Shown here piece after piece: positions 43,413 to 52,722 of a stretch of 64,000 bases of DNA. The position numbers and the translations under genes were made by a program. The DNA is from Granulicella mallensis MP5ACTX8. Its GTDB lineage: Bacteria > Acidobacteriota > Terriglobia > Terriglobales > Acidobacteriaceae. The notes under the pieces are model-generated. The model was not told the DNA's origin. It made no database searches and saw only the letters and a list, made by a program, of their open reading frames with translations. The stretch spans positions 2,356,001-2,420,000 of the forward strand of contig NC_016631.1 of the NCBI RefSeq assembly GCF_000178955.2. The letters run 5' to 3'. Every line of letters starts with the position of its first letter. The first letter of the stretch is position 1.

Positions 43413-44348
43413 ATGAAACTGGTTTTCTGCGGTACCCCGGAGTTTGCTGTCCCGACGCTCCGTGCCGTTCTGGATGCGGGCCACGAGGTTGCGTTGGTCC
43501 TTACTCAGCCGGATCGTCCTGCCGGGCGCAAGATGGAGTTACAGGTGCCGCCGGTGAAGCGGCTGGCGCTCCAACGCGGTCTGCGTGTGTTGCAGCCGGA
43601 GCGGATCAAGTCTGACCAGGAACTTCGTGGAACACTCGAAGGAATTCAGCCAGATGCCATTCTAGTCGTTGCTTATGGCCGCATTATTCCAGGCTGGATG
43701 CTGGAGCTGCCGCGCTTTGGCAACATCAATTTGCATGGATCTCTGCTGCCCAAATATCGGGGCGCGGCTCCGATCCAATGGGCTGTTGCGAAGGGCGAGA
43801 CCGAGACAGGGGTGACGACGATGCGTCTTGACGCAGGACTCGATACCGGGGATATGTTGTTGGAAGAGCGAATCCCTATCGGACCAGACACGACGGCTAC
43901 CGAGCTTTTTGCACAGCTTTCGCACGTTGGGGTTGAAGTCGTGCTCCAGACGCTCGACGGACTGGCGAAGGGGACACTTACAGGCAGACCTCAGAATCAC
44001 GACGAGGCGACGCTTGCGCCTTTGCTGACGCGGGAGGATGGGAAGCTCGACCTGGCTCATCGCACGGCGCAGGAGGCTTACAACCGCTGGCGCGGGTTCT
44101 ATCCGTGGCCGGGAGCCCATGCAACATTGCATGGCAAGCGCTTCCTGGTTCATCGCATGCATCCTTCCTCTGCGGATTTGAAATTGGTTCCCGGGGAGCT
44201 CGATTGGTCCACGGGTGAACTGCTTGTTGGTGCGGCGGAGGAAACGCTATTGGTGCTCGACGAGGTGCAGCTTGAGGGGAAACCGCGACTTGCGGGGATA
44301 AACTTCGTGCGAGACTTTCAGCTTCATGCGGGTGAGCATCTTGACTGA
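43413..44348 (+). CDS. fmt: Methionyl-tRNA formyltransferase
   Basis: A 311-residue enzyme that formylates initiator Met-tRNA using 10-formyltetrahydrofolate. MKLVFCGTPEFAVPTLRAVLDAG opens the catalytic domain; the signature NLHGSLLPKYRGAAPIQWAVAKGETETGV (near 105-133) holds the catalytic Asn-His and the later Asp (LDAGLDTGDML). The C-terminal tRNA-binding domain ends the protein. ATG 43413 is chosen over a GTG 12 bases upstream because the conserved domain starts there. Its end overlaps the rsmB start. Confidence 0.96.
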   Translation: MKLVFCGTPEFAVPTLRAVLDAGHEVALVLTQPDRPAGRKMELQVPPVKRLALQRGLRVLQPERIKSDQELRGTLEGIQPDAILVVAYGRIIPGWMLELPRFGNINLHGSLLPKYRGAAPIQWAVAKGETETGVTTMRLDAGLDTGDMLLEERIPIGPDTTATELFAQLSHVGVEVVLQTLDGLAKGTLTGRPQNHDEATLAPLLTREDGKLDLAHRTAQEAYNRWRGFYPWPGAHATLHGKRFLVHRMHPSSADLKLVPGELDWSTGELLVGAAEETLLVLDEVQLEGKPRLAGINFVRDFQLHAGEHLD

Positions 44349-45696
44349 CCCGCGCAGACCAGGCCCGGGCGGAAGACCTGAGGGGAGACCTCCCCAACGA
44401 CCAGCCGCAAAATCTACCCAGAAGCCGCTTGCCAGCATTACTCCGGCGCGCCTGGCGGCGTTCGAGATTCTTGAACGCGTGGCGACCAGTAGCGCCCACA
44501 GCGATGATCTTTTGTATGGCTCGGGTCTGGCGTTGCTTTCGCAGGCGGACAAGAATCTGACCACTGCTTTGGTGCTGGGCACGCTGCGCTGGCAGATCGC
44601 GCTGGATGCCCGCATCAAGCCCTTGTTGCAGCGGCCTGAACTGACGCTGGCGCAGCCTGTCCAGACGGCTCTGCGGCTGGGTGCTTTCCAGCTGCTGCAC
44701 ATGGATCGCATCCCGGCCCATGCGGCATTGAGCGAGAGTGTAGAGCTTGCCCGTGCGGCGGGACATCCTTACGCCGTGGGGATGGTGAACGCTGTGCTTC
44801 GGAAGCTGGCTGCGGCGAAGCCTCCGGGGCAGCGGCTGCATGAGTCTACGGCTGCGTTTGCCGAGCGTCTGGGACATCCTTCGTGGCTTGCTGAGCGGTG
44901 GGTGACGAACTACGGCCGGGCCACAGCGCTGGCCATCTGCGAGTACGACCAACAGGAGCCAAGGGCTGGAGACCTTTTTTCTCAGGAAGATACCGAAGAA
45001 GGTGGAAGCCAGCCGAGGCTCGACGACGGCTCGCGCCTAGTGGGTGAGCTTGCGGCTGCCAGTGTTTCCGGGGCGCAACGCATCTGGGATTGCTGCGCGG
45101 CTCCAGGCGGCAAGACCCTGCTGCTGGCGCAACGGCATCCGCAGGCGGATCTGCTGGCGACGGATGTTAGTTCATACCGGCTGCGCGCGATGGCGCAGCG
45201 GCTTCAGCGAGATGTTCACGGCAAAAAGGTTCGCACGATTGAGGCTGACGCTTCGACGCTCTCTGAAGATGAGGGGCTCTTCGACCTGATCCTCTGCGAT
45301 GTGCCGTGCAGCGGTACTGGAACACTGGCGCGGAACCCTGAGATCCGGCACCACTTACGGCCGAGTGATCTGGCTCGGCAGGCGGAGCGGCAGAGAGCGA
45401 TTCTCTCCGCGGCGTTGCTGCGGCTTGCGCCGGGGGGACGGCTTATCTACTCCACCTGCTCGCTGGAGCCGGAGGAGAATGAGCAGGTGGTGAAAGTGGT
45501 CTTTGAAGGAGCTAAGGAGAAGACCGGCATCTCTCTCGTCTCGGCAGAGCCGGTGGTTGCCAGGTTGCAGGAGCAGGGAGTTCTGGCTGCCGAGGCGAAC
45601 GTGGCGAAGCTTACGCGCGATGGTTTTCTGCGGACGTTGCCGGGAGCCGGGTTTGAGGGCGATGGTTTCTTCGCGGCGGTCTTTGTGCGGGGTTAG
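44326..45696 (+). CDS. rsmB: 16S rRNA m5C967 methyltransferase (RsmB/Sun family)
   Basis: A 456-residue RNA methyltransferase. An N-terminal NusB-like domain (PARLAAFEILERVATSSAHSDDLLY ... LRLGAFQLLHMDRIPAHAALSESVELA) is fused to the SAM-dependent domain with motif I IWDCCAAPGGKTLLLAQ, motif IV LCDVPCSGTGTLARNPEIR and motif VI IYSTCSLEPEENEQVV; the cysteines of PCSG and TCS are the usual catalytic pair. A Pro/Arg-rich 35-residue leader is extra. The start overlaps fmt by 23 bases; GTG or TTG codons a few bases later are alternatives. Confidence 0.93.
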   Translation: MRVSILTDPRRPGPGGRPEGRPPQRPAAKSTQKPLASITPARLAAFEILERVATSSAHSDDLLYGSGLALLSQADKNLTTALVLGTLRWQIALDARIKPLLQRPELTLAQPVQTALRLGAFQLLHMDRIPAHAALSESVELARAAGHPYAVGMVNAVLRKLAAAKPPGQRLHESTAAFAERLGHPSWLAERWVTNYGRATALAICEYDQQEPRAGDLFSQEDTEEGGSQPRLDDGSRLVGELAAASVSGAQRIWDCCAAPGGKTLLLAQRHPQADLLATDVSSYRLRAMAQRLQRDVHGKKVRTIEADASTLSEDEGLFDLILCDVPCSGTGTLARNPEIRHHLRPSDLARQAERQRAILSAALLRLAPGGRLIYSTCSLEPEENEQVVKVVFEGAKEKTGISLVSAEPVVARLQEQGVLAAEANVAKLTRDGFLRTLPGAGFEGDGFFAAVFVRG

Positions 45697-45776
45697 AGGG
45701 GCGGAGGAAGATTCGGTGGGTGGAGCGCGCTGAATCATTCCTCCTCCATCAGGTTGCCGCAGGCGCCGTGCTAATC

Positions 45777-45874
45777 CAAACTGCAAACGCCAAGTGCGCG
45801 AAGGACGCTAAGTTTGCGCAGAGTTTCCTTTGCGTCAACTTGGCGTCCTTTGCGCACTCTGCGTTTGCAGTTTG
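45777..45874. terminator. Large imperfect inverted repeat between convergent genes
   Basis: A 98-base structure: CAAACTGCAAACGC at 45777-45790 pairs perfectly with GCGTTTGCAGTTTG at 45861-45874, and AAGGACGC with GCGTCCTT inside. It lies between rsmB and the convergent receptor gene and may end transcription from both sides. The word order (GCGAAGGACGC, TTTGCGCAGAG) suggests an extragenic repeat element. Confidence 0.7.
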
Positions 45875-45903
45875 AGGTATGGATTCCGGCCGCTGCGAAA
45901 GCT

Positions 45904-48777
45904 TCAGAAGCTGAAGAGCGCCTGCAGAAAAACGACGCGATTTCCTGGTGAGGGCATTCCGAAGGGGCCGCTTGCGAGGGTGACGGATTGACCGAAGAGG
46001 GGAGACTTGAGGGTCCCGTTCGGGGTTCCGCGATTATCGATGTTGAATACGTTGAGTGCGCCGGCGATGAAGGTCAGGTTGTAACGCCGTGGGACGCTCG
46101 CGTCGAGCTTGATCTGCTGCTGATTGCCGCTCAGTGCTCCTCCGCCCGCCTGCATGTTGGGGCCTCCGGTCTGTGTCTTGATGTGGGGACCAATGCCGAT
46201 GCTCTTGCTGATACGCATGTGAAAGGCGACGTTTACCGGACCCGTGCCAACGTTGTAGGGGATCATCCTTTCATTTTTCCCGGCGGGGTTCTCATCCAGG
46301 CAGCCGAAGGGTGTCGAGACGACATCCGGTGTGCCGCAGGTTCCATAGGTGGGACGGGCGTTGTATTGGTTGTTGCCGGTCAGGTCGTCGCCGATGGTGA
46401 TGTTGTAGGGAGTGCCGGACTGCGCTGCGAGTAGCGGCGCAATGGTGATGCCATGCGGTGCGGTGTAGGTGGCAAGCAGGAAAAGCCGGTTGTGAATGCT
46501 GAAGCTAGCGCGGCCATAGTCAAGCCCTGGATTTTGAGCAACCGAAGGAACGTACGTGACGCCGGAGGTATTGCTCTTCGCATCGCTGAAGGCGTAGTTG
46601 GCGTTGATGCCGAGCTTTTTGTAATGCGTACCGAACGTAGCGGTGATCTGGCTTTCGTTGAAGATACCGCCTGATTGAAACTGATTGTTGTAGACCGTGG
46701 GCGGCGGGCCGGTGATCGTGTAGGTGTCCACGTCGAACGCAGGCGCGGTTACGACATTCGTAAAATACTGGTGGACGCCTCGTGTGAAGAGATACGTGAC
46801 GTTGGCGGTGGTGTTTTTCCAGAGTGTGCGGTCGATGCCGACGCCGCCCTGCATATTAAGGGCAGCATGAAAGTGCGGGTCGATCGTATCGATTGCGGGC
46901 GTAGAACCGGGATAGCTCTGTAGCGTACTCGCTGGAAGAGAAGCATCCAGGTCGTAGCCCCCGGGCTGTGGCTGTAGATCGTTGATGACGTAGGACTGTT
47001 GATTGACTCCGTTCTGGTGAATGGTCTGAATGACATAGGGCGTACCCGTACCTGAACCTAACTGGCCCGGCATCGTGAAGCGGCTGTAAAACCAGCCGTA
47101 ACCTGCACGCAGGACCGTCTTGGGCGGCTTCTTGCTGTCGAAGTGCGGAGCCCAGGCTACAGCGAGGCGCGGTGCAAAGTCTGCGTGATCGCGGATGCGA
47201 TTCTGGCCTTCATACCGCACACCATAGCTGAAGGTGAGACCGGGTTTGACGCGCCAGTCGTCCTGATAGAAAAGGGCCGCGTCAAAGAGCAGGGCGCGTG
47301 CGAGCGAATTCCTGATGACGACCGCCTGGTACTGATCCGGGGCACAGCCTGGGTTGGGCGATGGAAGGCAGGCCTCGTATTGCGAGGTGTTCTGGAAGTT
47401 GTACTGACCGTTCTCACCGGAGGTTGTCACATTGGCGTCGCGGTAAGAGCGAAGCCGAGCGCCGAAGCGGATCGTGTGTTTCCCCGCGGTGGCCGTGGAG
47501 TAATTCTGCAGTTCCATGACGTCCTGGTGATCCGTATTGGTGCCGGCGTAGTTGCCGCCGGTGGTAAATGCGCCTTGCACGGTTTGCGTCGGTGTCGTGA
47601 CGACGGCGTACTGACTGTTTCGTATGCGCCGCCACTGAAAATGTGTCTCGTTGATAAGGTGCGGATTGACGACGATCGTGTCGCTGATCTGCAGGGCGTT
47701 CTCATAGTTGATTGCATTGAGCGCCTGGCTCGCCAGGTTCAGGTTGCCCACGCCGTTGCCGGAGGCCACGTTGCGATGGAACGCATCGCGGATGGAAAAG
47801 GTATTGTTCGCTCCTATCTGGAAATCAATGCGCGGGTTGATGTCCAGGATGGACGACGGATTGGGATTGGTCGCGAGAAGCTGTGTCGCTACGTTCGATG
47901 GGTCGGTCGCGTCGATGATGTTTTGCACCTGCCGCCGCATACCGAAGATGCTGATGAAGTAGGAAGAATGCTTTGTGAGTGGGCCTGTGACGTCGCTCTG
48001 AAGAAAGTAGAGGTGATATTCGGGGGTGTTGGGAACCAGGGCGTTGTTCGTGTTGAGTGCGGAATCAACTCCAAGCGACGCGATGTGGCCGCTGAATTTG
48101 TCCGAGCCGGGTTTGGTAAGGATTTCAACCCGTCCGTAGCCGATGCTGTCGAACTCCGCAGAGAAGGGGTTCTGGTTGACCCGAATCTCCCGGATCGACG
48201 ATTTGGGCGGAAGTTGGCCCCCGGTGAAGCCATCGATGTAGATCTGTCCACCATTCGGACCAGCAGCCGGCCCGGCGAGCGCCTGCAGCTCATTTTGCAG
48301 CTCATCCGGGTCGTCCGAGAGCGCGTCGAGATCATCGCCTTTGAGGATGATGGCTCCGGAGTTTTCATCGGGAGAGAGGCTGACTCCGGAGGATTGCCCG
48401 CTGACCTGCACGTTCTCCTGTTCGACGGCGATGGAGAGGGTGAGGTTGAGTTGCCTGGTATGGCCCGATGCGATCGCGACCATTGCGTTGGGTGGGAGAA
48501 CAAATCCGGGAGCCGTAACCGCGATCCGGTAGCTGCCAGGCTCCAGATCGCGAAGAGTGTAGACGCCATCCGAGCCGGAGGTGGTCTTACGGACTTCGCC
48601 ACCCTTTGTCAGAGTGATCGTGGCTCCGGGAATGACAGCGCTGCTTGGATCGAGGACCGAACCGCGGAGCCCGCCTGTCGCCTGCGCGGAGATCGTGCAG
48701 GGCACAAGAGCCATGAAAAACAGCATAAGGATTCCGATAGCTGAACGAAGGGAGGGCAACCGTTGCATCCGACGCAT
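45904..48777 (-). CDS. Oar-type TonB-dependent receptor (3)
   Basis: A 957-residue outer-membrane protein. Signal peptide (AIGILMLFFMALVPCTISAQ), carboxypeptidase-regulatory domain (GLRGSVLDPSSAVIPGATITL), plug-like segment (LDALSDDPDELQNELQALAGPAAGPNGGQIYIDGF, IREIRVNQNPFSAEFDSIG) and barrel ending FLQALFSF. The plug region resembles that of receptors reported in Acidobacteria as TonB-dependent or carboxypeptidase-regulatory proteins. ATG 48777 has GAGG about 7 bases upstream. No sugar-use genes are adjacent, so the substrate is open. A 30-base dyad lies about 110 bases upstream. Confidence 0.92.
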   Translation of the reverse strand: MRRMQRLPSLRSAIGILMLFFMALVPCTISAQATGGLRGSVLDPSSAVIPGATITLTKGGEVRKTTSGSDGVYTLRDLEPGSYRIAVTAPGFVLPPNAMVAIASGHTRQLNLTLSIAVEQENVQVSGQSSGVSLSPDENSGAIILKGDDLDALSDDPDELQNELQALAGPAAGPNGGQIYIDGFTGGQLPPKSSIREIRVNQNPFSAEFDSIGYGRVEILTKPGSDKFSGHIASLGVDSALNTNNALVPNTPEYHLYFLQSDVTGPLTKHSSYFISIFGMRRQVQNIIDATDPSNVATQLLATNPNPSSILDINPRIDFQIGANNTFSIRDAFHRNVASGNGVGNLNLASQALNAINYENALQISDTIVVNPHLINETHFQWRRIRNSQYAVVTTPTQTVQGAFTTGGNYAGTNTDHQDVMELQNYSTATAGKHTIRFGARLRSYRDANVTTSGENGQYNFQNTSQYEACLPSPNPGCAPDQYQAVVIRNSLARALLFDAALFYQDDWRVKPGLTFSYGVRYEGQNRIRDHADFAPRLAVAWAPHFDSKKPPKTVLRAGYGWFYSRFTMPGQLGSGTGTPYVIQTIHQNGVNQQSYVINDLQPQPGGYDLDASLPASTLQSYPGSTPAIDTIDPHFHAALNMQGGVGIDRTLWKNTTANVTYLFTRGVHQYFTNVVTAPAFDVDTYTITGPPPTVYNNQFQSGGIFNESQITATFGTHYKKLGINANYAFSDAKSNTSGVTYVPSVAQNPGLDYGRASFSIHNRLFLLATYTAPHGITIAPLLAAQSGTPYNITIGDDLTGNNQYNARPTYGTCGTPDVVSTPFGCLDENPAGKNERMIPYNVGTGPVNVAFHMRISKSIGIGPHIKTQTGGPNMQAGGGALSGNQQQIKLDASVPRRYNLTFIAGALNVFNIDNRGTPNGTLKSPLFGQSVTLASGPFGMPSPGNRVVFLQALFSF

Positions 48778-48885
48778 GAAGATTCCTCAGGCAGGGTATG
48801 GGTTGGCTCGAATCCGATGTTTCGGAGGTTCGAGGAACAAGAGCGGGCATGGAGGTCTTACGTAAGGAGACCGGAATATCCTGCT

Positions 48886-48915
48886 GCACACTATGTAGCA
48901 TTCGTCATAGTATGC
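48886..48915. promoter_or_regulatory. Operator-like dyad upstream of receptor 3
   Basis: GCACACTATG and CATAGTATGC match as inverted arms at 9 of 10 positions around a 10-base centre. A separate perfect CTTACGTAAG lies at 48857-48866. Either could bind a dimeric regulator; none is encoded next to the gene. Confidence 0.4.
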
Positions 48916-48961
48916 AGTCAAATGTTTTTTGCATAGGCGGTTGGCCCAGATCTCGTCTCGT

Positions 48962-49350
48962 CCCTGGGCGTGTCATCAAATTGTTATTTCTGGTTGAAGA
49001 TTGAGCCGTGCAAATCACATCATGAGGCAAGCTCGGAGGCCTCGGCTTCAGCCGGGCCAACAACTAAGTGGGCAGATCTCTGTCGCTCTGCCGAAGGCTG
49101 AATCGAAGACGTAGCCGGAGCGATTGAATGGCTTTCCTCGGTGCCGCCAAGACTGTGCAGGGCTCGCCAGGGATGCATCCGTGGTTGGGGTGGGCGGTTT
49201 CGCCACAGCCAAAGAAGGCAATTCAGTCGTTGCGCCCTGCGGGCTTCACTCCAGCCTTCGGCAGAGACGTACCGGCCTTTGGCCACGCAATGTGCGGCAT
49301 GGCTGAACCCATGCCCTTAACGAAACAGTGCCACCGCAAACTGTTTGCAC
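48962..49350. repeat. Repeat C, copy 2
   Basis: Shares about 350 bases with the left part of the element at 17062-17724 (GGTTGAAGATTGAGCCGTGCAAATC, CTCTGCCGAAGGCTGAA, GGGCGGTTTCGCCACA, GGCAATTCAGTCGTTGCG). The left end keeps GTGTCA and AAATTG; the right terminal repeat is not recognisable. The nested inverted repeat of copy 1 is missing. It lies about 40 bases past the stop of the PASTA gene on the minus strand. Confidence 0.8.
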
Positions 49351-49389
49351 GGTTTGATTTGCAGTTTGGATCAACACTAATTTACGGCT

Positions 49390-50250
49390 CTAATTTCCTG
49401 CCTGATTCGTGCTCTGACTTACCGTATGCCCGAAGATGAGGCGAACGGCATCGCCTCGATTGACGCGGTAGCCTGATTCGGGCTTTTGCCCAGTGACAGG
49501 TCCTACTGGGGCTGCAGGCGCTGCGGGTGCTGCCGGTGTTGCAGAGATGGCGATGGCCTGCCCGTTGGCGTCGAGCTTTATGCCTCCGGGGCCGGTGGCT
49601 ACGGCCTGGGGTGGTTTGGGTGTGACGGGAGCCGCTGGAGGTGTGTCCGCGATGTACCAGACGCGCAGCCCGAGAGCGGCGGCGGCGTGATTCGCGGCTG
49701 CGTAGCTGAGGCCGACGAACGAGGGCAGCACGAAGGCGCTGGAGGCACTGTTCGCCGTGGAGCTGAGCAGCAGACTGACGCGCGGCTGGTCAACACCCGC
49801 ATTCGGTGGAGGTGTCTGCGCGAGGACGACGTCGGGGGCTCCCGGAGCGTCGATGTGCGCCATCGTGCCGAGATCCAAGGACATGCGGCGAATGTCCATT
49901 GAGGCCTGCCGTAGAGGCTCGCCTGCCACGTCGGGGATGGTGACCTGTTGTGGTCCCAGGCTCTCGGTCACGCGCACCTGCCAGCCTCGGCGCACACGCG
50001 AGCCGGCAGCCGGGGCCTGCGACAGCATGCGGCCGGCGGGCACGGTCGTGGAGTAAAACTTGTTTTCGATGGTGAGGTCGAGTCCGCTGCGCAGGGCCGC
50101 GTCACTGGCTTCGGGGACCGTCATGCCGGAGAAGTTCGGTACGGACAACTCGTGCCCATGCAGTGCAATCCGCAGCGTGAGCGCGGCGGAGATGAGGATC
50201 ACCGCGATCATCGACAGCGCAGTAAGGGCCAGTTGGAAGTATTGCTTCAT
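49390..50250 (-). CDS. Membrane-anchored PASTA-domain protein
   Basis: About 286 residues: an N-terminal membrane anchor (LALTALSMIAVILISAALTLRIAL) and three PASTA-like repeats, opening near 35 (LSVPNFSGMTVPEASDAAL), 103 (VTIPDVAGEPLRQASMDI) and 180 (FVLPSFVGLSYAAANHAA). A Pro/Ala-rich insert interrupts the last repeat. PASTA domains bind peptidoglycan or muropeptides and occur on Ser/Thr kinases and penicillin-binding proteins; here no kinase or transpeptidase is attached, so it may be an adaptor at the cell wall. The start is ATG 50250; the open frame upstream is repeat B. Confidence 0.85.
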   Translation of the reverse strand: MKQYFQLALTALSMIAVILISAALTLRIALHGHELSVPNFSGMTVPEASDAALRSGLDLTIENKFYSTTVPAGRMLSQAPAAGSRVRRGWQVRVTESLGPQQVTIPDVAGEPLRQASMDIRRMSLDLGTMAHIDAPGAPDVVLAQTPPPNAGVDQPRVSLLLSSTANSASSAFVLPSFVGLSYAAANHAAAALGLRVWYIADTPPAAPVTPKPPQAVATGPGGIKLDANGQAIAISATPAAPAAPAAPVGPVTGQKPESGYRVNRGDAVRLIFGHTVSQSTNQAGN

Positions 50251-50403
50251 GGCATTTCCAGCATACAGAACAGATAGATGCAGAACCTCTTGTCTTGTAC
50301 TGCCTCGATGCCTGGGGTGGTGAGTTGTTCCTTTGTTGAAGGTCAGAAGAGAGCGAGGCGCAAACCGTGAAGCTTTAGCGTCACGGGGCGGATTGTGCTG
50401 GGA

Positions 50404-50480
50404 CTGGCGAAGAACGGGAGGAAGCAGGTTCGCTCGGCTACGCCTCGGAATGACAACCAGAAAAGCAACAGCCAAAGCCA
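50404..50480 (+). repeat. Repeat B, copy 5
   Basis: Copy with GAAGAACGGGAGG, AAGCAGGTTCGCTC, CTCGGAATGACAA and the AGAAAAGC tail, ending 6 bases from the stop of the cation transporter gene on the minus strand. Confidence 0.85.
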
Positions 50481-50486
50481 AAACGA

Positions 50487-51941
50487 CTATCGGCGGTTGT
50501 CGGTTGCCGGTTCCGGATGGATGAGCACGCGGGAGACCTGGGGATGGTGGAGGCGGAACTCGCTCTCGAACTCGGTGATGACCTCATGCACGCGGGACAT
50601 CGGGAGATCGTCGGGGAGGGTGCAGTGGCAGTTGACTTGCACGCTGCTCGCAGAGCCTCCGTGGCCGCGCGTGACCGTGATCTCGTGGATGTCGATAATC
50701 TCAGGAAAGATCAGGGCTGTCGCCAGCAACTGTTTGGTGAGATTTTCCGTGGCTCCGATCTGGGCGGGGTGTGCGATCGTGGCGGGTTCGCTCTCGATGT
50801 GAGTCAACACCGTGGCGATACCAGGAACCTCGCGGCGCATCTCGGCCTCGAGATGGGTTGCAATGTCGTGGGCCTCGCGGAGAGACATTGTCTCAGGCAC
50901 CTCGAGGTGCTGCTCGACGTGCAGAGCGCCGTCGTACTGCTGCACGCTGACGTCGTGGATGGCGAGGTTCGATCGTGCGGCCACGGCGCGGACACGGTCA
51001 AAGACGCTCTCGCGTAGCGCCGCGACCGGCACCGTGTGGATGACTACATCGGCTCCCGGCAGCAGCTTCTGCACGGTCGCGGTTGCGGCAAAACCGATCT
51101 GTTCGGCTCTCTGGAAGGTCAGGTTGCGCGGTAGACCCAGCGTGAGGTCGACGAAGTAATCCGATCCGCCGCGGCGCACTCGAACGCGTTTGACGTAGAG
51201 GATTCCGTCCGTGGCTTCGAGGTTCTGGATAAGGTCATGGCGAATCTGTTCGCGGGCTTCGGGCGGAGTCGCGTCCAGCAGGGAATCGAGGGTCCGGCGC
51301 GCCAGCTTCCAGGTGACGCACAGAATAATGACGGCCACGGCGAGAGCCGCGATGGGATCGGCGTATTCCAGTCCGGGCAGATGCAGCTGCTCTCCGATGA
51401 ACGTAGCGAGCAGGCCCAGGAAGACAGCTCCCGCCGACCAGAGATCGGTGCCGAAGTGGAGCGCGTCGGCCTCCAGGGCTTCGCTGCGCTGTTCTTCGGC
51501 GATGCGGTGCAGGGTGCGGGAGCGCGTGAAGTCCACGGCCATGGAGAGCATTAGAACGAGGAAGGGCCAGACGGACCAGCGCAGGTCGAGATGCTTGTGA
51601 TGCAGAATGCGCTGCACGGCCTCGATGGTGATCCACACGCAGGAGGCGACCATGATGATGGTCTCGAGCGCGGCGGAGAGATTTTCCAGTTTGCCGTGGC
51701 CGTAGTTGTGCTGCTCGTCGGCAGGTCGATCTGAGACGCGTACCGTCATCAGCGTGATGGCGGAGGCGATGAGGTCGATAGCCGAGTGTGCGGCCTCGCT
51801 CAACATGCCGAGCGAACCGGTTAAAACGCCGGTAATGAGCTTCAACAGCGTGATGGCGAGCGCAGCCATCAGGGACGACAAGGCCGCCGCACCTTTGGCT
51901 GCGCTACGTTGTTCCAGTTCTGCCGTCGATTCGCCTTGCAT
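50487..51941 (-). CDS. Cation diffusion facilitator family efflux transporter
   Basis: A 484-residue transporter. Six membrane helices occupy the first 210 residues, with the metal-site motifs SEAAHSAIDLIAS in helix 2 and HFGTDLWSAGAV in helix 5 (the HxxxD pair). The cytoplasmic C-terminus contains what look like two ZT-dimer-like domains in a row (from RHDLIQNLEATDGIL, and again from LATALIFPEIIDIHEI), making it much longer than the usual 300 residues. It exports Zn, Fe, Co or Mn by proton antiport; specificity is not readable. It follows ubiE by 22 bases and is probably the third gene of an operon with aroB. Confidence 0.92.
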   Translation of the reverse strand: MQGESTAELEQRSAAKGAAALSSLMAALAITLLKLITGVLTGSLGMLSEAAHSAIDLIASAITLMTVRVSDRPADEQHNYGHGKLENLSAALETIIMVASCVWITIEAVQRILHHKHLDLRWSVWPFLVLMLSMAVDFTRSRTLHRIAEEQRSEALEADALHFGTDLWSAGAVFLGLLATFIGEQLHLPGLEYADPIAALAVAVIILCVTWKLARRTLDSLLDATPPEAREQIRHDLIQNLEATDGILYVKRVRVRRGGSDYFVDLTLGLPRNLTFQRAEQIGFAATATVQKLLPGADVVIHTVPVAALRESVFDRVRAVAARSNLAIHDVSVQQYDGALHVEQHLEVPETMSLREAHDIATHLEAEMRREVPGIATVLTHIESEPATIAHPAQIGATENLTKQLLATALIFPEIIDIHEITVTRGHGGSASSVQVNCHCTLPDDLPMSRVHEVITEFESEFRLHHPQVSRVLIHPEPATDNRR

Positions 51942-51963
51942 TGCCCTGAGGATACACGTACCG

Positions 51964-52722
51964 CTATCGTTTTGTGCCGCGATAGAGCCCTGCAGCGCGC
52001 AGCAGGTAGCCATCCCACGCCGAATCTACGAAGCCTGCGGAGGCCATCAGAGCCAGCATCTGTGGGGGACGGGGAAAGCGGGCGACCGAAGCTGGAAGAT
52101 AGCGATAGGCCGCGCGGTCGCCGGAGATCATGCCGCCGACGATGGGCAGGACGTGCTTGAAGTAAAGGTTATAGCCCGCACCGCTGAGGCCGTCCGGCTG
52201 GTTGCACTCCAGGATGCCGATTCGGCCTCCGGGGCGGAGGACACGATGGATCTCGGCGAGGCCTTCGGCGTAGTTCGTCAGATTGCGAAAGCCGAAGGCG
52301 GAGGTGACGAGGTCGAAGCTGTTGTCCGGGTAGGGCAGATGCATCGCGTCGCCTTCTACCCAGTGCACGTTGGCGGAGGCGTACTTGGTACGTGCGCGGC
52401 TGAGCATCTCGGCGGAGAAGTCGAGACCGGTTACCGGTTCTCCGCTGGCAGGGCGCTGGGTCAGCAGCGCGGCGGTCATGTCTCCGGTGCCGCAGCAGAG
52501 GTCGAGCACGCGGGATTTCGGGTTGGAGAGAACGTCGCGGAAGCTGCGCGCGGCACGCAGCCACCAGCGGCGGTCGAGGCCCATGGAGAGCAGATGGTTC
52601 AACAGGTCATAGCTTGGCGCGATGGAGTTGAAGAGATCGCGGACGTGCTCGGCGGCTGCGGTTTCGGTGGCTTCGCCGGAGGGGCGAGCGCCGAGCGCCT
52701 GTTCGTGCTCGACGGGGCTCAA
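51964..52722 (-). CDS. ubiE: Demethylmenaquinone methyltransferase (UbiE/MenG)
   Basis: A 252-residue SAM-dependent C-methyltransferase. The N-terminal UbiE signature ([24 protein letters not shown]) and motif I ([16 protein letters not shown]), [11 protein letters not shown] and [18 protein letters not shown] are all present. It performs the last methylation in menaquinone (or ubiquinone) synthesis. The start is a TTG that overlaps the aroB stop by 4 bases, with AGGTGA 6 bases upstream. Pairing with aroB makes sense because menaquinone is made from chorismate. Confidence 0.95.
   Translation of the reverse strand: MSPVEHEQALGARPSGEATETAAAEHVRDLFNSIAPSYDLLNHLLSMGLDRRWWLRAARSFRDVLSNPKSRVLDLCCGTGDMTAALLTQRPASGEPVTGLDFSAEMLSRARTKYASANVHWVEGDAMHLPYPDNSFDLVTSAFGFRNLTNYAEGLAEIHRVLRPGGRIGILECNQPDGLSGAGYNLYFKHVLPIVGGMISGDRAAYRYLPASVARFPRPPQMLALMASAGFVDSAWDGYLLRAAGLYRGTKR

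Noticed and set aside
47143-48744. 533-codon open frame on the plus strand opposite receptor 3
   Set aside because: Antisense to a clear TonB receptor with signal peptide and barrel end; composition is that of a shadow frame.
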